A stretch of DNA of 64,000 bases from Brevundimonas diminuta 3F5N (GTDB lineage Bacteria; Pseudomonadota; Alphaproteobacteria; Caulobacterales; Caulobacteraceae): positions 43,912 through 107,911 of the forward strand of contig NZ_FUIE01000036.1 of assembly GCF_900163625.1 (NCBI RefSeq). The letters run 5' to 3'. The first letter of the stretch is position 1. Each line of letters opens with the position of its first letter. Positions 1 through 9,663 of this stretch are shown here, piece by piece. Under the pieces are notes generated by a model, which saw only the letters and a list, made by a program, of their open reading frames with translations, was not told the origin of the DNA and did not search any database. The translations under genes and the position numbers were made by a program.

Positions 1-1107
1 GGCGGCCTCGGCCAATTCGCGCGTGCGGGCGTCCAGATACCAGGAACCGCTGGCCGGATCGTCCACGCGGCCCAGGTTGGATTCCTCCATCAGGATCAAC
101 TGGGTGTTGCGCGCCTGACGCTTGGCGAAGTCGTCCGGCAGGCCCGCCGCGCGGGTGAAGCCGTCCAGCACCACCGCGTCAGCCCCGCCCACAGCCCCTG
201 CGAACCCGGCGGCGGTCAGGCGCAGCATGTTCGGCCACGGATCGCGCGCCGACAGCATCCGCCGCGACGAGCGCGCCTCGATGATCGCCGGAACCTCGGC
301 GCCGAACGCCTTGGTGACACTGGCCCAGACCAGGCGCAGCGCACGGATCTTGGCCAGAGAGTCGAAATAGCTCTGGTCCACAGCCACGCCCAGAACGACG
401 CCCTTCAGCGCCGCCTCGGCCGACAGACCTGCTTCAACGGCCGCCTTCACATAGGCCACAGCCGACGACGCGGCGAAGGCCAGCTCCTGCGCGATGGAGC
501 CGCCCGCCTCATGCGCTGCACGGCCCGAGGCCATGAACAGCGTCGCCTCGGGATAGGTCGCGGCATGGGTCGCCGCCGCCTTGGCCGTCTCAGCCATAAC
601 AGCTGCAAAGTCGCCCGGCGCCCCGCCTGCCTCGGCATAGGCCGAGATCGGATCGAGGTGGAAGGCCAGCTTCGCGCGGGGCGAACCCTTGGCGACCGCC
701 GACAGGGCTTCGGCCGCCTTCACGCCCTCAAACCCGGCGTCCAGCGCCACCGGCGCCAGCTCCAGCGCCACCCCGTCCAGCGCGCGCGCCAGTCGGCCCG
801 CGTCCGCCGCGATCGGCCCGGCGATCAGGACGGAGGCCGCCCCGTTCTCCAGATCGGTCAGAATGGCGCGGTTCAGAGCGTCAGCGTCCTCGCCCTCGTT
901 CAGCGCCCGCACGTCCCAGGCCCGACCTTCGGAATCCGAGGGCCGGGGCGCGAATACAGGCTCGCCCCCATTCGCCGTCCCATACAGAGGCTTCGTCGCC
1001 AGCTGGTCCGCATCCAGGTGGATGAGGCTTTCCAGCGGACGCTCCTTCAGCGCCTTCACGGCGGCTTCGCGCCACTCCAGCGGGTTCGGGACGGCGAACT
1101 CGGTCAT
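1..1107 (-). CDS. mutA: methylmalonyl-CoA mutase small subunit, N-terminal 369 residues (gene runs off the window)
   Basis: Only the first 369 residues are visible; the gene continues beyond base 1. In this family the small subunit pairs with the cobalamin-binding MutB to convert (R)-methylmalonyl-CoA to succinyl-CoA in the cytoplasm. The reverse-strand translation begins MTEFAVPNPLEWREAAVKAL and near residues 330-350 carries RNTQLILMEESNLGRVDDP, a block typical of the mutase barrel. The visible part lacks the C-terminal B12 domain, as expected for its position. The ATG at 1107 directly follows the TAA of pccA with no gap, so the two are very probably co-transcribed and translationally coupled. 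The downstream mutB is expected just outside the window. The small-versus-large subunit call rests on the N-terminus and gene order. Confidence 0.88.
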   Translation of the reverse strand, partial: MTEFAVPNPLEWREAAVKALKERPLESLIHLDADQLATKPLYGTANGGEPVFAPRPSDSEGRAWDVRALNEGEDADALNRAILTDLENGAASVLIAGPIAADAGRLARALDGVALELAPVALDAGFEGVKAAEALSAVAKGSPRAKLAFHLDPISAYAEAGGAPGDFAAVMAETAKAAATHAATYPEATLFMASGRAAHEAGGSIAQELAFAASSAVAYVKAAVEAGLSAEAALKGVVLGVAVDQSYFDSLAKIRALRLVWASVTKAFGAEVPAIIEARSSRRMLSARDPWPNMLRLTAAGFAGAVGGADAVVLDGFTRAAGLPDDFAKRQARNTQLILMEESNLGRVDDPASGSWYLDARTRELAEAA

Positions 1108-3084
1108 TTACTCGAACTCCACCAGCACATCGTCAGCCGCGACCGGGTCGCCGGCCTTGGCCTTGACCGCCTTCACCTTGCCGTCGCGCTCGGCCTTGAG
1201 GATGTTCTGCATCTTCATGGCTTCGATGATGGCGACGGTCTCGCCGGACTTGACCTCCTGGCCCTCGACCACGGGGATGTCGACCACCAGACCCGGCATC
1301 GGCGACAACACCAGCTTGGACGTGTCCGCCGCCTGCTTCTCGGGCAGCAGGGCATAGAGATGCGCCACGTCGGGGCGCAGCACGCGCACCCGCGCCCGCG
1401 CCGCGCGGTGGCGGATGTCGAACCCGTCGGCGGCGCGCTTCACCTCGGTGGTGAAGGCGTCCTCGTTCAGCACCGCCTTGAACAGCGACAGACCCGGCCG
1501 CCAGTCGATCTCGGAAAGGGAAATCTCCTCGCCGTCGATGGCGACGATCAGGTCTTCGGCCTCGTCATAGCCGACCTCGACCTCATAGGCCGTCTTGTCG
1601 ATCAGGACGGTCCAGTCGGTGCGCTCGCTGGGATCACCGTCCTGTTCGGCGATAACCTCGTTCATGGCCACGGCCGAGGCGATCAGGATCTTCACCTGCT
1701 CGGCCGAGGGCGTCAGACCGTGGAAGCCCTCGGGGAACTCGTCCTTGATGTAGCTGGTCGACAGTTCGCCGGACTGGAAGCGTTCCTGATCCATCACCGC
1801 CGCCAGGAAGGGCACATTGTGGCCCAGACCCGCCAGATGGGTGTCCTCCAGCGCGCGGGCCATGCCGCGCACGGCGTCGTCGCGCGTCTCGCCCCAGGCG
1901 CACAGCTTGGCGATCATGGGGTCGTAGAACATGCTGATCTCGTCGCCCTCGCGGACGCCGGAATCGTTGCGGACCGTATAGTCGCCCTGATCGCCCTCTT
2001 CCGGCTGCTCATAGCGGACCAGACGGCCGATCGACGGCAGGAAGCCGCGATAGGGGTCTTCGGCGTAGATGCGGCTCTCGATGGCCCAGCCGTTGATCGA
2101 CAGGTCGTCCTGCTTGATCGCCAGTTGCTCGCCCCAGGCCGAGCGGATCATCTGTTCGACCAGATCGACGCCGGTGATCAGCTCCGTCACCGGATGCTCG
2201 ACCTGCAGACGGGTATTCATCTCCAGGAAGAAGAAGCTCTTGTCCTGACCGGCGACGAACTCGACCGTGCCCGCCGAGTCATAGTTCACCGCCTTGGCCA
2301 GGGCGACGGCCTGCGCCCCCATCGCCGCGCGGGTCGCCTCGTCCAGCAGGGGCGACGGCGCCTCTTCGATGACCTTCTGGTTGCGGCGCTGGATCGAGCA
2401 TTCGCGCTCGAACAGGTGAATGACGTTGCCGTGCTTGTCGCCCAGCACCTGAATCTCGATGTGGCGCGGGTCGACGATGAACTTCTCGAGGAAGACGCGG
2501 TCGTCGCCGAAGGCGTTCAGCGCCTCGGCCTTCACGGCGGCAAAGCCCTCGGCCATGTCGTCGTCCGAATGGGCGACGCGGATGCCCTTGCCCCCGCCCC
2601 CGGCCGAAGCCTTGATCATGACCGGATAGCCGATCTCACGCGCGATCTTCACCGCCTCGTCCGGCGTTTCGATCAGGCCCATGTGCCCCGGCACGGTCGA
2701 GACGCCCGCCTCGGCGGCGAACTTCTTGGACGTGATCTTGTCGCCCATGGCGTCGATCGCCTCGGGGTTCGGCCCGATGAAGGCGATGCCCTCGGCCTTC
2801 AGCCGCCGCGCGAAGCTGGCGTTCTCCGACAGGAAGCCGAAACCGGGGTGCACAGCCTGCGCCCCCGTCTGCTTAACGGCGTCCACGATCTTGTCCTGGA
2901 TCAGATAGGACTGGGCGGCGGGCGACGGCCCGATGTGCACCGTCTCGTCCGCCATCTCGCACGCCAGCGACCCGGCGTCGGCGTCGGAGTAGACGACCAC
3001 CGTCTTGATGCCCATGCGGCGGCAGGTCTTGATGACACGAACCGCGATCTCGCCTCGGTTGGCGATCAGAATTTTATCGAACAT
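1108..3084 (-). CDS. pccA: propionyl-CoA carboxylase, biotin-containing alpha subunit
   Basis: Carries biotin and its ATP-dependent carboxylation for converting propionyl-CoA to (S)-methylmalonyl-CoA. The 658-residue protein starts MFDKILIANRGEIAVRVI, the standard biotin carboxylase N-terminus, followed by the glycine-rich ATP-grasp segment KASAGGGGKGIRV and the EMNTRLQVEHPVTE block. The C-terminal biotinyl domain holds EAMKMQN with biotinylated Lys at about residue 624. Length fits acyl-CoA carboxylase alpha chains. It lies 9 nt after pccB and abuts mutA, so carboxylation and isomerisation to succinyl-CoA are encoded in one operon. Acetyl-CoA or methylcrotonyl-CoA carboxylase alpha chains are similar; the mutA and PccR-like neighbours favour propionyl-CoA. 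Confidence 0.93.
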   Translation of the reverse strand: MFDKILIANRGEIAVRVIKTCRRMGIKTVVVYSDADAGSLACEMADETVHIGPSPAAQSYLIQDKIVDAVKQTGAQAVHPGFGFLSENASFARRLKAEGIAFIGPNPEAIDAMGDKITSKKFAAEAGVSTVPGHMGLIETPDEAVKIAREIGYPVMIKASAGGGGKGIRVAHSDDDMAEGFAAVKAEALNAFGDDRVFLEKFIVDPRHIEIQVLGDKHGNVIHLFERECSIQRRNQKVIEEAPSPLLDEATRAAMGAQAVALAKAVNYDSAGTVEFVAGQDKSFFFLEMNTRLQVEHPVTELITGVDLVEQMIRSAWGEQLAIKQDDLSINGWAIESRIYAEDPYRGFLPSIGRLVRYEQPEEGDQGDYTVRNDSGVREGDEISMFYDPMIAKLCAWGETRDDAVRGMARALEDTHLAGLGHNVPFLAAVMDQERFQSGELSTSYIKDEFPEGFHGLTPSAEQVKILIASAVAMNEVIAEQDGDPSERTDWTVLIDKTAYEVEVGYDEAEDLIVAIDGEEISLSEIDWRPGLSLFKAVLNEDAFTTEVKRAADGFDIRHRAARARVRVLRPDVAHLYALLPEKQAADTSKLVLSPMPGLVVDIPVVEGQEVKSGETVAIIEAMKMQNILKAERDGKVKAVKAKAGDPVAADDVLVEFE

Positions 3085-3093
3085 TTCTGGGCC

Positions 3094-4629
<1,536 letters not shown>

Positions 4630-4692
4630 GGTTGGAGCGACTCCCTGACTTCGTTCAGGGTCCAACAAGCCGCTTCATCGCAGAAAGGCAAT

Positions 4693-4708
4693 CGCAACTT
4701 TGCAAAAC
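4693..4708 (-). promoter_or_regulatory. candidate ScfR/PccR operator facing pccB
   Basis: On the minus strand this reads GTTTTGCAAAGTTGCGA, holding the palindrome TTTGCAAA (4699-4706) followed by a second TTGC half. It is the inverted copy of the site at 4745-4764. Rhodobacter PccR, of the ScfR family, is reported to bind paired TTTGCAAA motifs near pccB; I recall that from the literature and could not check it here. Assignment to the adjacent regulator is inference. Confidence 0.65.
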
Positions 4709-4709
4709 C

Positions 4710-4725
4710 TGCGTAAGTGCGTAAG
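4710..4725. repeat. tandem 8-bp repeat TGCGTAAG x2 between the two operators
   Basis: TGCGTAAG occurs twice head to tail with no spacer, midway between the two inverted TTTGCAAA sites in the pccB/regulator divergent region. It may be part of a promoter or an accessory binding site; nothing in the sequence decides this. Confidence 0.5.
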
Positions 4726-4744
4726 CCTGCCAAGGCGGACAGGT

Positions 4745-4764
4745 GTTTTTGCAAAGTTGCAATG
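4745..4764 (+). promoter_or_regulatory. candidate ScfR/PccR operator upstream of its own gene
   Basis: Reads GTTTTTGCAAAGTTGCAATG, with TTTGCAAA at 4748-4755 and a second TTGCAA starting 8 bp after the first. It ends 10 nt before the regulator ATG at 4775, a position suited to autoregulation by blocking transcription or early elongation. It mirrors the site at 4693-4708. Confidence 0.65.
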
Positions 4765-4774
4765 CCCAACAACC

Positions 4775-6187
4775 ATGGCTGAAAAACTCTATCTCGGAAC
4801 CAAGGTCCGCAAGCTGCGCGAGACGCGCGGCTGGACGCTGGAGCAGTGCGCCGGGCGGCTGGCGCTGTCGCCGTCCTATCTGTCGCAGATCGAGACCAAC
4901 CAGCGCCCGGCCACGGCGCGGGTGCTGATCGCCCTGACGCGCGCCTTCGACGTGGACGCCAGCCTGTTCGATCTGGACGGCGACGCCCGCCTGATCGCCG
5001 ACCTGCGCGAGGCGACCACCGACGTCGCGGGCCACGCCGAGGCGCCGACGGCCGGCGAGCTGAAGCAGGCGGCCATGAACGCCCCCCGGCTGGCGCGACA
5101 GTTCCTGGCCCTGCATCAGGACTATCGTCGTCTGGACGAGCGGCTGAAGACGCTGAACGAGACGCTGGGCCGCGACGAACACGCCGCCGACGCCGCCCCC
5201 GCCCTGCCCTATGAGGCGGTGCGCGACTTCTTCCACTATCGCGACAACTACATCGACGCCCTGGACCGGGCGGCAGAGGACTTGGCCGCACGGCTGAACC
5301 TCGGCGACGGCGCCCACCCAGAGCGCGAGTTGGAGGCCGCCCTGAACGACCTGTGCGGCGTGCGCGTCGCCACGGGTCAGGGGCGCGGCGCCATGAGGCG
5401 TTTCGATCCGGGCGCGCGCATCCTCTATGTCGACGCCAGCCTGCCGGGCGCCACCCGCGCCTTCCAGATGGCGCACCAGCTGGTGCGTCTGCGGTTCGAG
5501 GACCTGATCGAGCACGAACTGGACCGCGCCGCCTTCGACATTCCCGCCGCGCGCGACGTGTGCCGGGTCGGTCTGGCCAACTATGCGGCGGGGGCGCTGC
5601 TGCTGCCCTATCGCGCGTTTCTAGAGGCGGCGCGCGAGTTGCGGCACGACGTGGACCGCCTGCGCAACCGCTTCCACGTCAGCTTCGAACAGGCCTGCCA
5701 CCGGCTGTCGACGCTACAGAGGCCGGGCTGGCGCGGCGTGCCCTTCTACTTCGCGCGGGTGGATATGGCGGGCAACATCACCAAGCGGCACAGCGCGACG
5801 CGCTTCCAGTTCGCCCGCTTCGGCGGCGCCTGCCCGCTGTGGAACGTGCATGAAGCGTTCAGCGCGCCGGACCGCATCCTGGTCAATCTGTCGGAGATGC
5901 CGGACGGCGCTCGCTACGTCTGCCTCGCCAAGAGCGTGTCCAAGCCGGGCGGGTCGTTTCTGGAGCCGGACCGGCGCTATGCGCTGGGACTGGGGTGCGA
6001 GATCGAGCACGCAGCGCAGTTGGTCTATGCGGACGGGCTGGACCTGAACGGTCCGCCGACGCGCATGGGGGTGAACTGCCGCATCTGCGAGCGAACGGAC
6101 TGCACCCAGCGGGCGTTTCCGCCGATCGACCGCACGCTGGCCGTGCCGGAGAATGAGCGGGGGGTAATCCCGTATACGCTCATCTGA
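4775..6187 (+). CDS. ScfR/PccR-like short-chain acyl-CoA responsive regulator
   Basis: A 470-residue transcription factor beginning MAEKLYLGTKVRKLRETRGW. An XRE helix-turn-helix covers about residues 6-60 (LSPSYLSQIETNQRPAT). The middle resembles the ImmA/IrrE region, but the expected HExxH metal motif reads AHQLVRL, so it is probably ligand-binding and not a protease. The C-terminus has CRICERTDCTQRAFPPIDR, the cysteine block characteristic of ScfR proteins. Family members sense short-chain acyl-CoA and control propionate or acetate use; divergence from pccB-pccA-mutA makes it a PccR equivalent. The ATG at 4775 is preferred over in-frame ATG 4700, which would place both operators inside the coding region. 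Confidence 0.87.
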   Translation: MAEKLYLGTKVRKLRETRGWTLEQCAGRLALSPSYLSQIETNQRPATARVLIALTRAFDVDASLFDLDGDARLIADLREATTDVAGHAEAPTAGELKQAAMNAPRLARQFLALHQDYRRLDERLKTLNETLGRDEHAADAAPALPYEAVRDFFHYRDNYIDALDRAAEDLAARLNLGDGAHPERELEAALNDLCGVRVATGQGRGAMRRFDPGARILYVDASLPGATRAFQMAHQLVRLRFEDLIEHELDRAAFDIPAARDVCRVGLANYAAGALLLPYRAFLEAARELRHDVDRLRNRFHVSFEQACHRLSTLQRPGWRGVPFYFARVDMAGNITKRHSATRFQFARFGGACPLWNVHEAFSAPDRILVNLSEMPDGARYVCLAKSVSKPGGSFLEPDRRYALGLGCEIEHAAQLVYADGLDLNGPPTRMGVNCRICERTDCTQRAFPPIDRTLAVPENERGVIPYTLI

Positions 6188-6194
6188 TGTCTTT

Positions 6195-6325
6195 CCTCCC
6201 CACTGGTGGGGAGGGGGACCGCGAAGCGGTGGAGGGGGCGGCGCAGACGGTTGACGGGATTCGCCCCTCCGTCTCGTCGGCTGCGCCGCCGATCCACCTC
6301 CCCATTCGCTGCGCGAACAGGGAGG
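6195..6325. repeat. intergenic inverted-repeat element between convergent genes
   Basis: The gap between the regulator stop and mmsA is almost filled by two palindromic ends. One holds CCTCCCCAC/GTGGGGAGG at 6195-6214; the other, read from the opposite strand, begins CCTCCCTGTTCGCG. Both run into GGAGGGG-type inner arms. It has no open frame of substance. It can act as a bidirectional terminator for two genes that converge here. Confidence 0.7.
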
Positions 6326-6333
6326 AAAGATGT

Positions 6334-7836
6334 TTAGCCCATCGTCGGAATGACGAAGCTGCTATCCGCGTGCTCCAGATCGCTATCCGGCCAGCGGGCC
6401 GTCACGGTCTTGGTCTTGGTCCAGAAGCGGACGCCTTCCATGCCGTGCTGGTTGATGTCGCCGAAGGCCGAACGCTTCCAGCCGCCGAACGAGTGATAGG
6501 CCACCGGCACCGGGATCGGCACGTTGATGCCGACCATGCCCACGTTGACGCGGGCGGCGAAGTCGCGGGCCGCGCGGCCGTTCTGGGTGAAGATGGCGAC
6601 GCCGTTGCCGTACTGGTGCTTGCTCGGCAGGCTCAGGGCCTCCTCGAAGCTGGCGGCGCGCATGATCTGCAGCACCGGGCCGAAGATCTCTTCCTTGTAG
6701 GATTCCATCTCCGGCTTGACGTGGTCGAACAGTGACGGGCCGATGAAGAAGCCCTTCTCGTGGCCCTGCAGGCTGAACTCGCGGCCGTCGACGACCAGTT
6801 CAGCGCCTTCTTCCACGCCCTTGTTGATCCAGCCCAGAACCTTGTCCTTGTGGGTCTGGGTGACGACGGGGCCATAGTGGGCCTCGGCGTCGGTCGAGAC
6901 GCCGAGGCGCAGGTTCGGGATTTCCGAGACCAGACGCTCGCGCAGCTCATCCGCCGTGCGCTGACCGACCGGCACCACGACCGGCAGGGCCATACAGCGT
7001 TCGCCGGCCGAGCCATAGGCCGCGCCGGTCAGATCCTTGATGACCTGATCCATGTCGGCGTCAGGCAGGACGATGCCGTGGTTCTTGGCGCCGCCCATGG
7101 CCTGGACGCGCTTGCCGTGGGCCGCGCCCTTCTGGAAGACGTAGTGGGCGATGTCGGACGAACCGACGAAGCTGACGGCGTGAACCAGCGGGTGTTCGAG
7201 GATGGAGTCGACCGCCACCTTGTCGCCGTGGACGACGTTCAGCACGCCCTTGGGCGCGCCCGCTTCCATCATCAGCTCGCCCAGACGCACCGGCAGGGAC
7301 GGGTCACGCTCGGACGGCTTCAGGATGAAGGTGTTGCCCGCGGCGATGGCCACGCCGAACATCCACATCGGGATCATGCCGGGGAAGTTGAACGGGGTGA
7401 TGCCCGCCACCACGCCCAGCGGCTGGCGCATGGAATAGACGTCGATGCCCGGACCGGCGCCATAGGTGTATTCGCCCTTCGAGGCGTGCGGGATGCCGCA
7501 GGCGAACTCGATCACTTCCAGACCGCGCTGGATGTCGCCCTTGGAGTCGGCGATGACCTTGCCGTGCTCGCTGGACAGCAGTTCGGCCAGTTCGTTCATG
7601 TTCGCCTCGACCAGGCGCTTGAACTCGAACATGACGCGGGCGCGGCGCTGCGGGTTGGTCGAGGACCAGCCTTCAAAGGCGGCCTGCGCCGACTGGACCG
7701 CGCGGTCCAGTTCCGACGGCGTCGCCAGTTGGACGCGGGCCTGAACCTCGCCGGTGTTGGGGTTGAAGACGTCGCCGAAGCGGCCCGACGCCCCATCAAA
7801 AGCCGCACCGTCGATGAAGTGGCGAATATCGCGCAT
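6334..7836 (-). CDS. mmsA: CoA-acylating methylmalonate-semialdehyde dehydrogenase
   Basis: Oxidises methylmalonate semialdehyde or malonate semialdehyde with NAD+ and CoA, giving propionyl-CoA or acetyl-CoA with loss of CO2; it serves valine, thymine and beta-alanine catabolism. The 500-residue protein has ITPFNFPGMIPMWMFGVAIA, AMGGAKNHGIVLPDA and the catalytic Cys at residue 281 in GSAGERCMALP. The last two motifs separate this family from ordinary aldehyde dehydrogenases. A good GGGAGAG ribosome site precedes the ATG at 7836. It diverges from a LysR gene. Its product propionyl-CoA feeds the PCC operon next door, and malonate semialdehyde from the aminotransferase at 39 kb would also be a substrate. 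Confidence 0.94.
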   Translation of the reverse strand: MRDIRHFIDGAAFDGASGRFGDVFNPNTGEVQARVQLATPSELDRAVQSAQAAFEGWSSTNPQRRARVMFEFKRLVEANMNELAELLSSEHGKVIADSKGDIQRGLEVIEFACGIPHASKGEYTYGAGPGIDVYSMRQPLGVVAGITPFNFPGMIPMWMFGVAIAAGNTFILKPSERDPSLPVRLGELMMEAGAPKGVLNVVHGDKVAVDSILEHPLVHAVSFVGSSDIAHYVFQKGAAHGKRVQAMGGAKNHGIVLPDADMDQVIKDLTGAAYGSAGERCMALPVVVPVGQRTADELRERLVSEIPNLRLGVSTDAEAHYGPVVTQTHKDKVLGWINKGVEEGAELVVDGREFSLQGHEKGFFIGPSLFDHVKPEMESYKEEIFGPVLQIMRAASFEEALSLPSKHQYGNGVAIFTQNGRAARDFAARVNVGMVGINVPIPVPVAYHSFGGWKRSAFGDINQHGMEGVRFWTKTKTVTARWPDSDLEHADSSFVIPTMG

Positions 7837-7902
7837 TGAACGTCTCTCCCGATGATTATGGTTCTTCGTGAGCCTGCCCTAGCAGAGCGGGCCGGTCAGG
7901 CC

Positions 7903-7917
7903 CATTGCAATCTTGCA
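7903..7917 (-). promoter_or_regulatory. candidate ScfR-type site upstream of mmsA
   Basis: Minus strand reads TGCAAGATTGCAATG, matching 13 of 15 bases of TGCAAAGTTGCAATG in the operator at 4745-4764. It lies 67 nt upstream of the mmsA start and 24 nt upstream of the lysR start. It suggests mmsA belongs to the same regulon; control by the adjacent LysR protein is the alternative. Confidence 0.45.
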
Positions 7918-7940
7918 GGTGATGATGCGCATATCTGCAT

Positions 7941-8849
7941 ATGTTCGACTGGGATGATCTGAGAGTGTTTCTGGCGGCCGCCCGCGCCGGGTCGCTGGCC
8001 ACGGCGGCGCAGCGGCTGGGCGTGGACGCGGCCACCGTCGGGCGGCGCGTCGCGCGGCTGGAGACGGCGCTGAAGTCGACCCTGCTGGTGCGCTCGGCGG
8101 CCGGTCTGCACCTGACGGCCACCGGCGCCCAACTGCTGGAGCGGGCGCTGGACGCCGAAAGCGCGATGGAGGCCGCCGGTCGCGTCACCCAGCCCGACCT
8201 GATCGCGGGCGCCGTGCGGATCAGCGCCTCTGAAGGCTTCGGCGGCGCGGTGCTGGCCCCCGCCCTGCCCGGTCTGCTGGCGGCGCACCCGGGGCTGAAC
8301 GTCGAACTGGCGGCCAGTTCCGGCTTCCTGTCGCCCAGCCGCCGCGAGGTGGACATGGCCATCACCCTCAGCCCCGCCGCCGGGCCGCGCCTGATCGTCG
8401 AGCCGCTGACGACCTATCAACTGGCGCTCTACGCCTCGCCGCAGCATCTTCAGCAACACGGCGCGCCGCAGAGCATCGACGACCTGAGCCGCTTCGACAT
8501 GGTCGGATACGTCGACGACCTGATCTATGCGCCCGAGTTACATTATCTGGACGAGATCCGTCCGCACCTGCGCCCGCGACTGGCCTCTTCCTCGATCCGG
8601 GCCCAGCGGGACATGGTGGCGGCGGGCGGCGGCATCGGCGTCCTGCCCTGCTTCCTGGCCGAGGGGCTGACGCGGGTTCTGGCGGACGAAGTGCTGATCG
8701 AGCGCCGCTTCTGGCTCAGCACCCACCGCGAGGTTCACGGCACGGCGCGACTGAAGACGGTTCGCCGCTGGATCAAGGCCCTGTGTCGGGACCAGGCCCT
8801 GCGCCTGACCCCCACGCCGGCGTCCCCGCCAAGACGCGCCGAGGGGTGA
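7941..8849 (+). CDS. LysR-family transcriptional regulator
   Basis: A 302-residue regulator with an N-terminal winged helix-turn-helix (FDWDDLRVFLAAARAGSLATAAQRLGV..., residues 2-60) and a LysR effector-binding region after about residue 90. The effector ligand cannot be read from the sequence. It is divergent from mmsA with about 100 nt between the two start codons, the classical arrangement in which a LysR protein controls the divergent gene and itself. The intergenic segment contains GCGCATATCTGCATAT next to the start, a loose inverted repeat. No strong ribosome site is visible before the ATG at 7941, so translation may be weak or start from a short leader. Confidence 0.85.
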   Translation: MFDWDDLRVFLAAARAGSLATAAQRLGVDAATVGRRVARLETALKSTLLVRSAAGLHLTATGAQLLERALDAESAMEAAGRVTQPDLIAGAVRISASEGFGGAVLAPALPGLLAAHPGLNVELAASSGFLSPSRREVDMAITLSPAAGPRLIVEPLTTYQLALYASPQHLQQHGAPQSIDDLSRFDMVGYVDDLIYAPELHYLDEIRPHLRPRLASSSIRAQRDMVAAGGGIGVLPCFLAEGLTRVLADEVLIERRFWLSTHREVHGTARLKTVRRWIKALCRDQALRLTPTPASPPRRAEG

Positions 8850-8932
8850 CCATATTTTACATTTTACATTGCTCTAAAGCTGAGCAACCGGGGCTATGAC
8901 TCCAGCGTTCTCCCCGGAGCTGCGTAACAAGT

Positions 8933-9643
8933 ATGAAGATCGCGATATTAGATGACGATCCCGTCCAGTTGGAGTTCGTCTCCGAGGTCGTTCAGGACGC
9001 CGGGTATCGCGCCACTCTGTTTTCGCGTGGGCAGGCGCTGATCTCCGCCCTGCGCAAAGACACCTTCGACATGCTGATCGTCGACTGGAACCTGCCGGAC
9101 CGTTCGGGTCTGGAGGTGCTGGCCTGGGCGCGCACCAATCTGAAACCCGCCCCGCCCATGCTGCTGGTCACCAGCCGCGCCGAGGATGAAGACGTAGTCG
9201 CCGGTCTGGACGCCGGGGCCGACGACTACCTGCCCAAGCCCCTGTCCAAGCCGGTGCTGGCCGCGCGGATCAACGCCCTGATCCGCCGCGCCTACGCTCA
9301 ACCGACGACGCCGGGCGTCGAGGTCTATGACGGCCTGTCCTTCAACGAGTCCGCCGGATCCGTGACCCGCGACGGCCAGCCTGTCGCCCTGACGGCCAAG
9401 GAATACGCCCTGGCGCTGCTGCTGTTCCGCAACCTGCATCGGGCGCTGTCGCGAACCTATATTCTGGAGACGGTGTGGGGCAATGAGCCGGACCTGAACA
9501 GCCGCTCGCTGGACATGCACATCTCGCGCATCCGCAACAAGCTGGAGTTGCGGCCCGAGCGAGGCTTCCGCCTGACCCCCATTTACAGCTACGGTTATCG
9601 TCTCGAGCGCGTCGCAGGGGCCGAACCCGGCCCAGACGCCTGA
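8933..9643 (+). CDS. OmpR/PhoB-type response regulator
   Basis: A 236-residue two-component response regulator. The receiver domain (1-120) has the acidic pocket LDDDP, phospho-acceptor Asp at about residue 51 (IVDWNLPD), LLVTSR and the conserved Lys in DDYLPKPLSKP. A winged-helix DNA-binding domain occupies about 135-230 (LNSRSLDMHISRIRNKLE). It is separated by 20 nt from the LysM-FecR gene and heads a three-gene run ending in a CHASE2 histidine kinase, its probable partner. The upstream gap (8850-8932) contains a TTTTACA direct repeat in an AT-rich patch that may be the promoter or its own binding site. Output genes are unknown. Confidence 0.9.
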   Translation: MKIAILDDDPVQLEFVSEVVQDAGYRATLFSRGQALISALRKDTFDMLIVDWNLPDRSGLEVLAWARTNLKPAPPMLLVTSRAEDEDVVAGLDAGADDYLPKPLSKPVLAARINALIRRAYAQPTTPGVEVYDGLSFNESAGSVTRDGQPVALTAKEYALALLLFRNLHRALSRTYILETVWGNEPDLNSRSLDMHISRIRNKLELRPERGFRLTPIYSYGYRLERVAGAEPGPDA

Positions 9644-9663
9644 ACGACGGCGCAGGTGGCGAA

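Noticed and set aside
4630..4668. TTG start adding 13 residues to PccB
   Set aside because: Residues before MSQAILEEL do not look like the family N-terminus, and ATG 4629 has an acceptable ribosome site.
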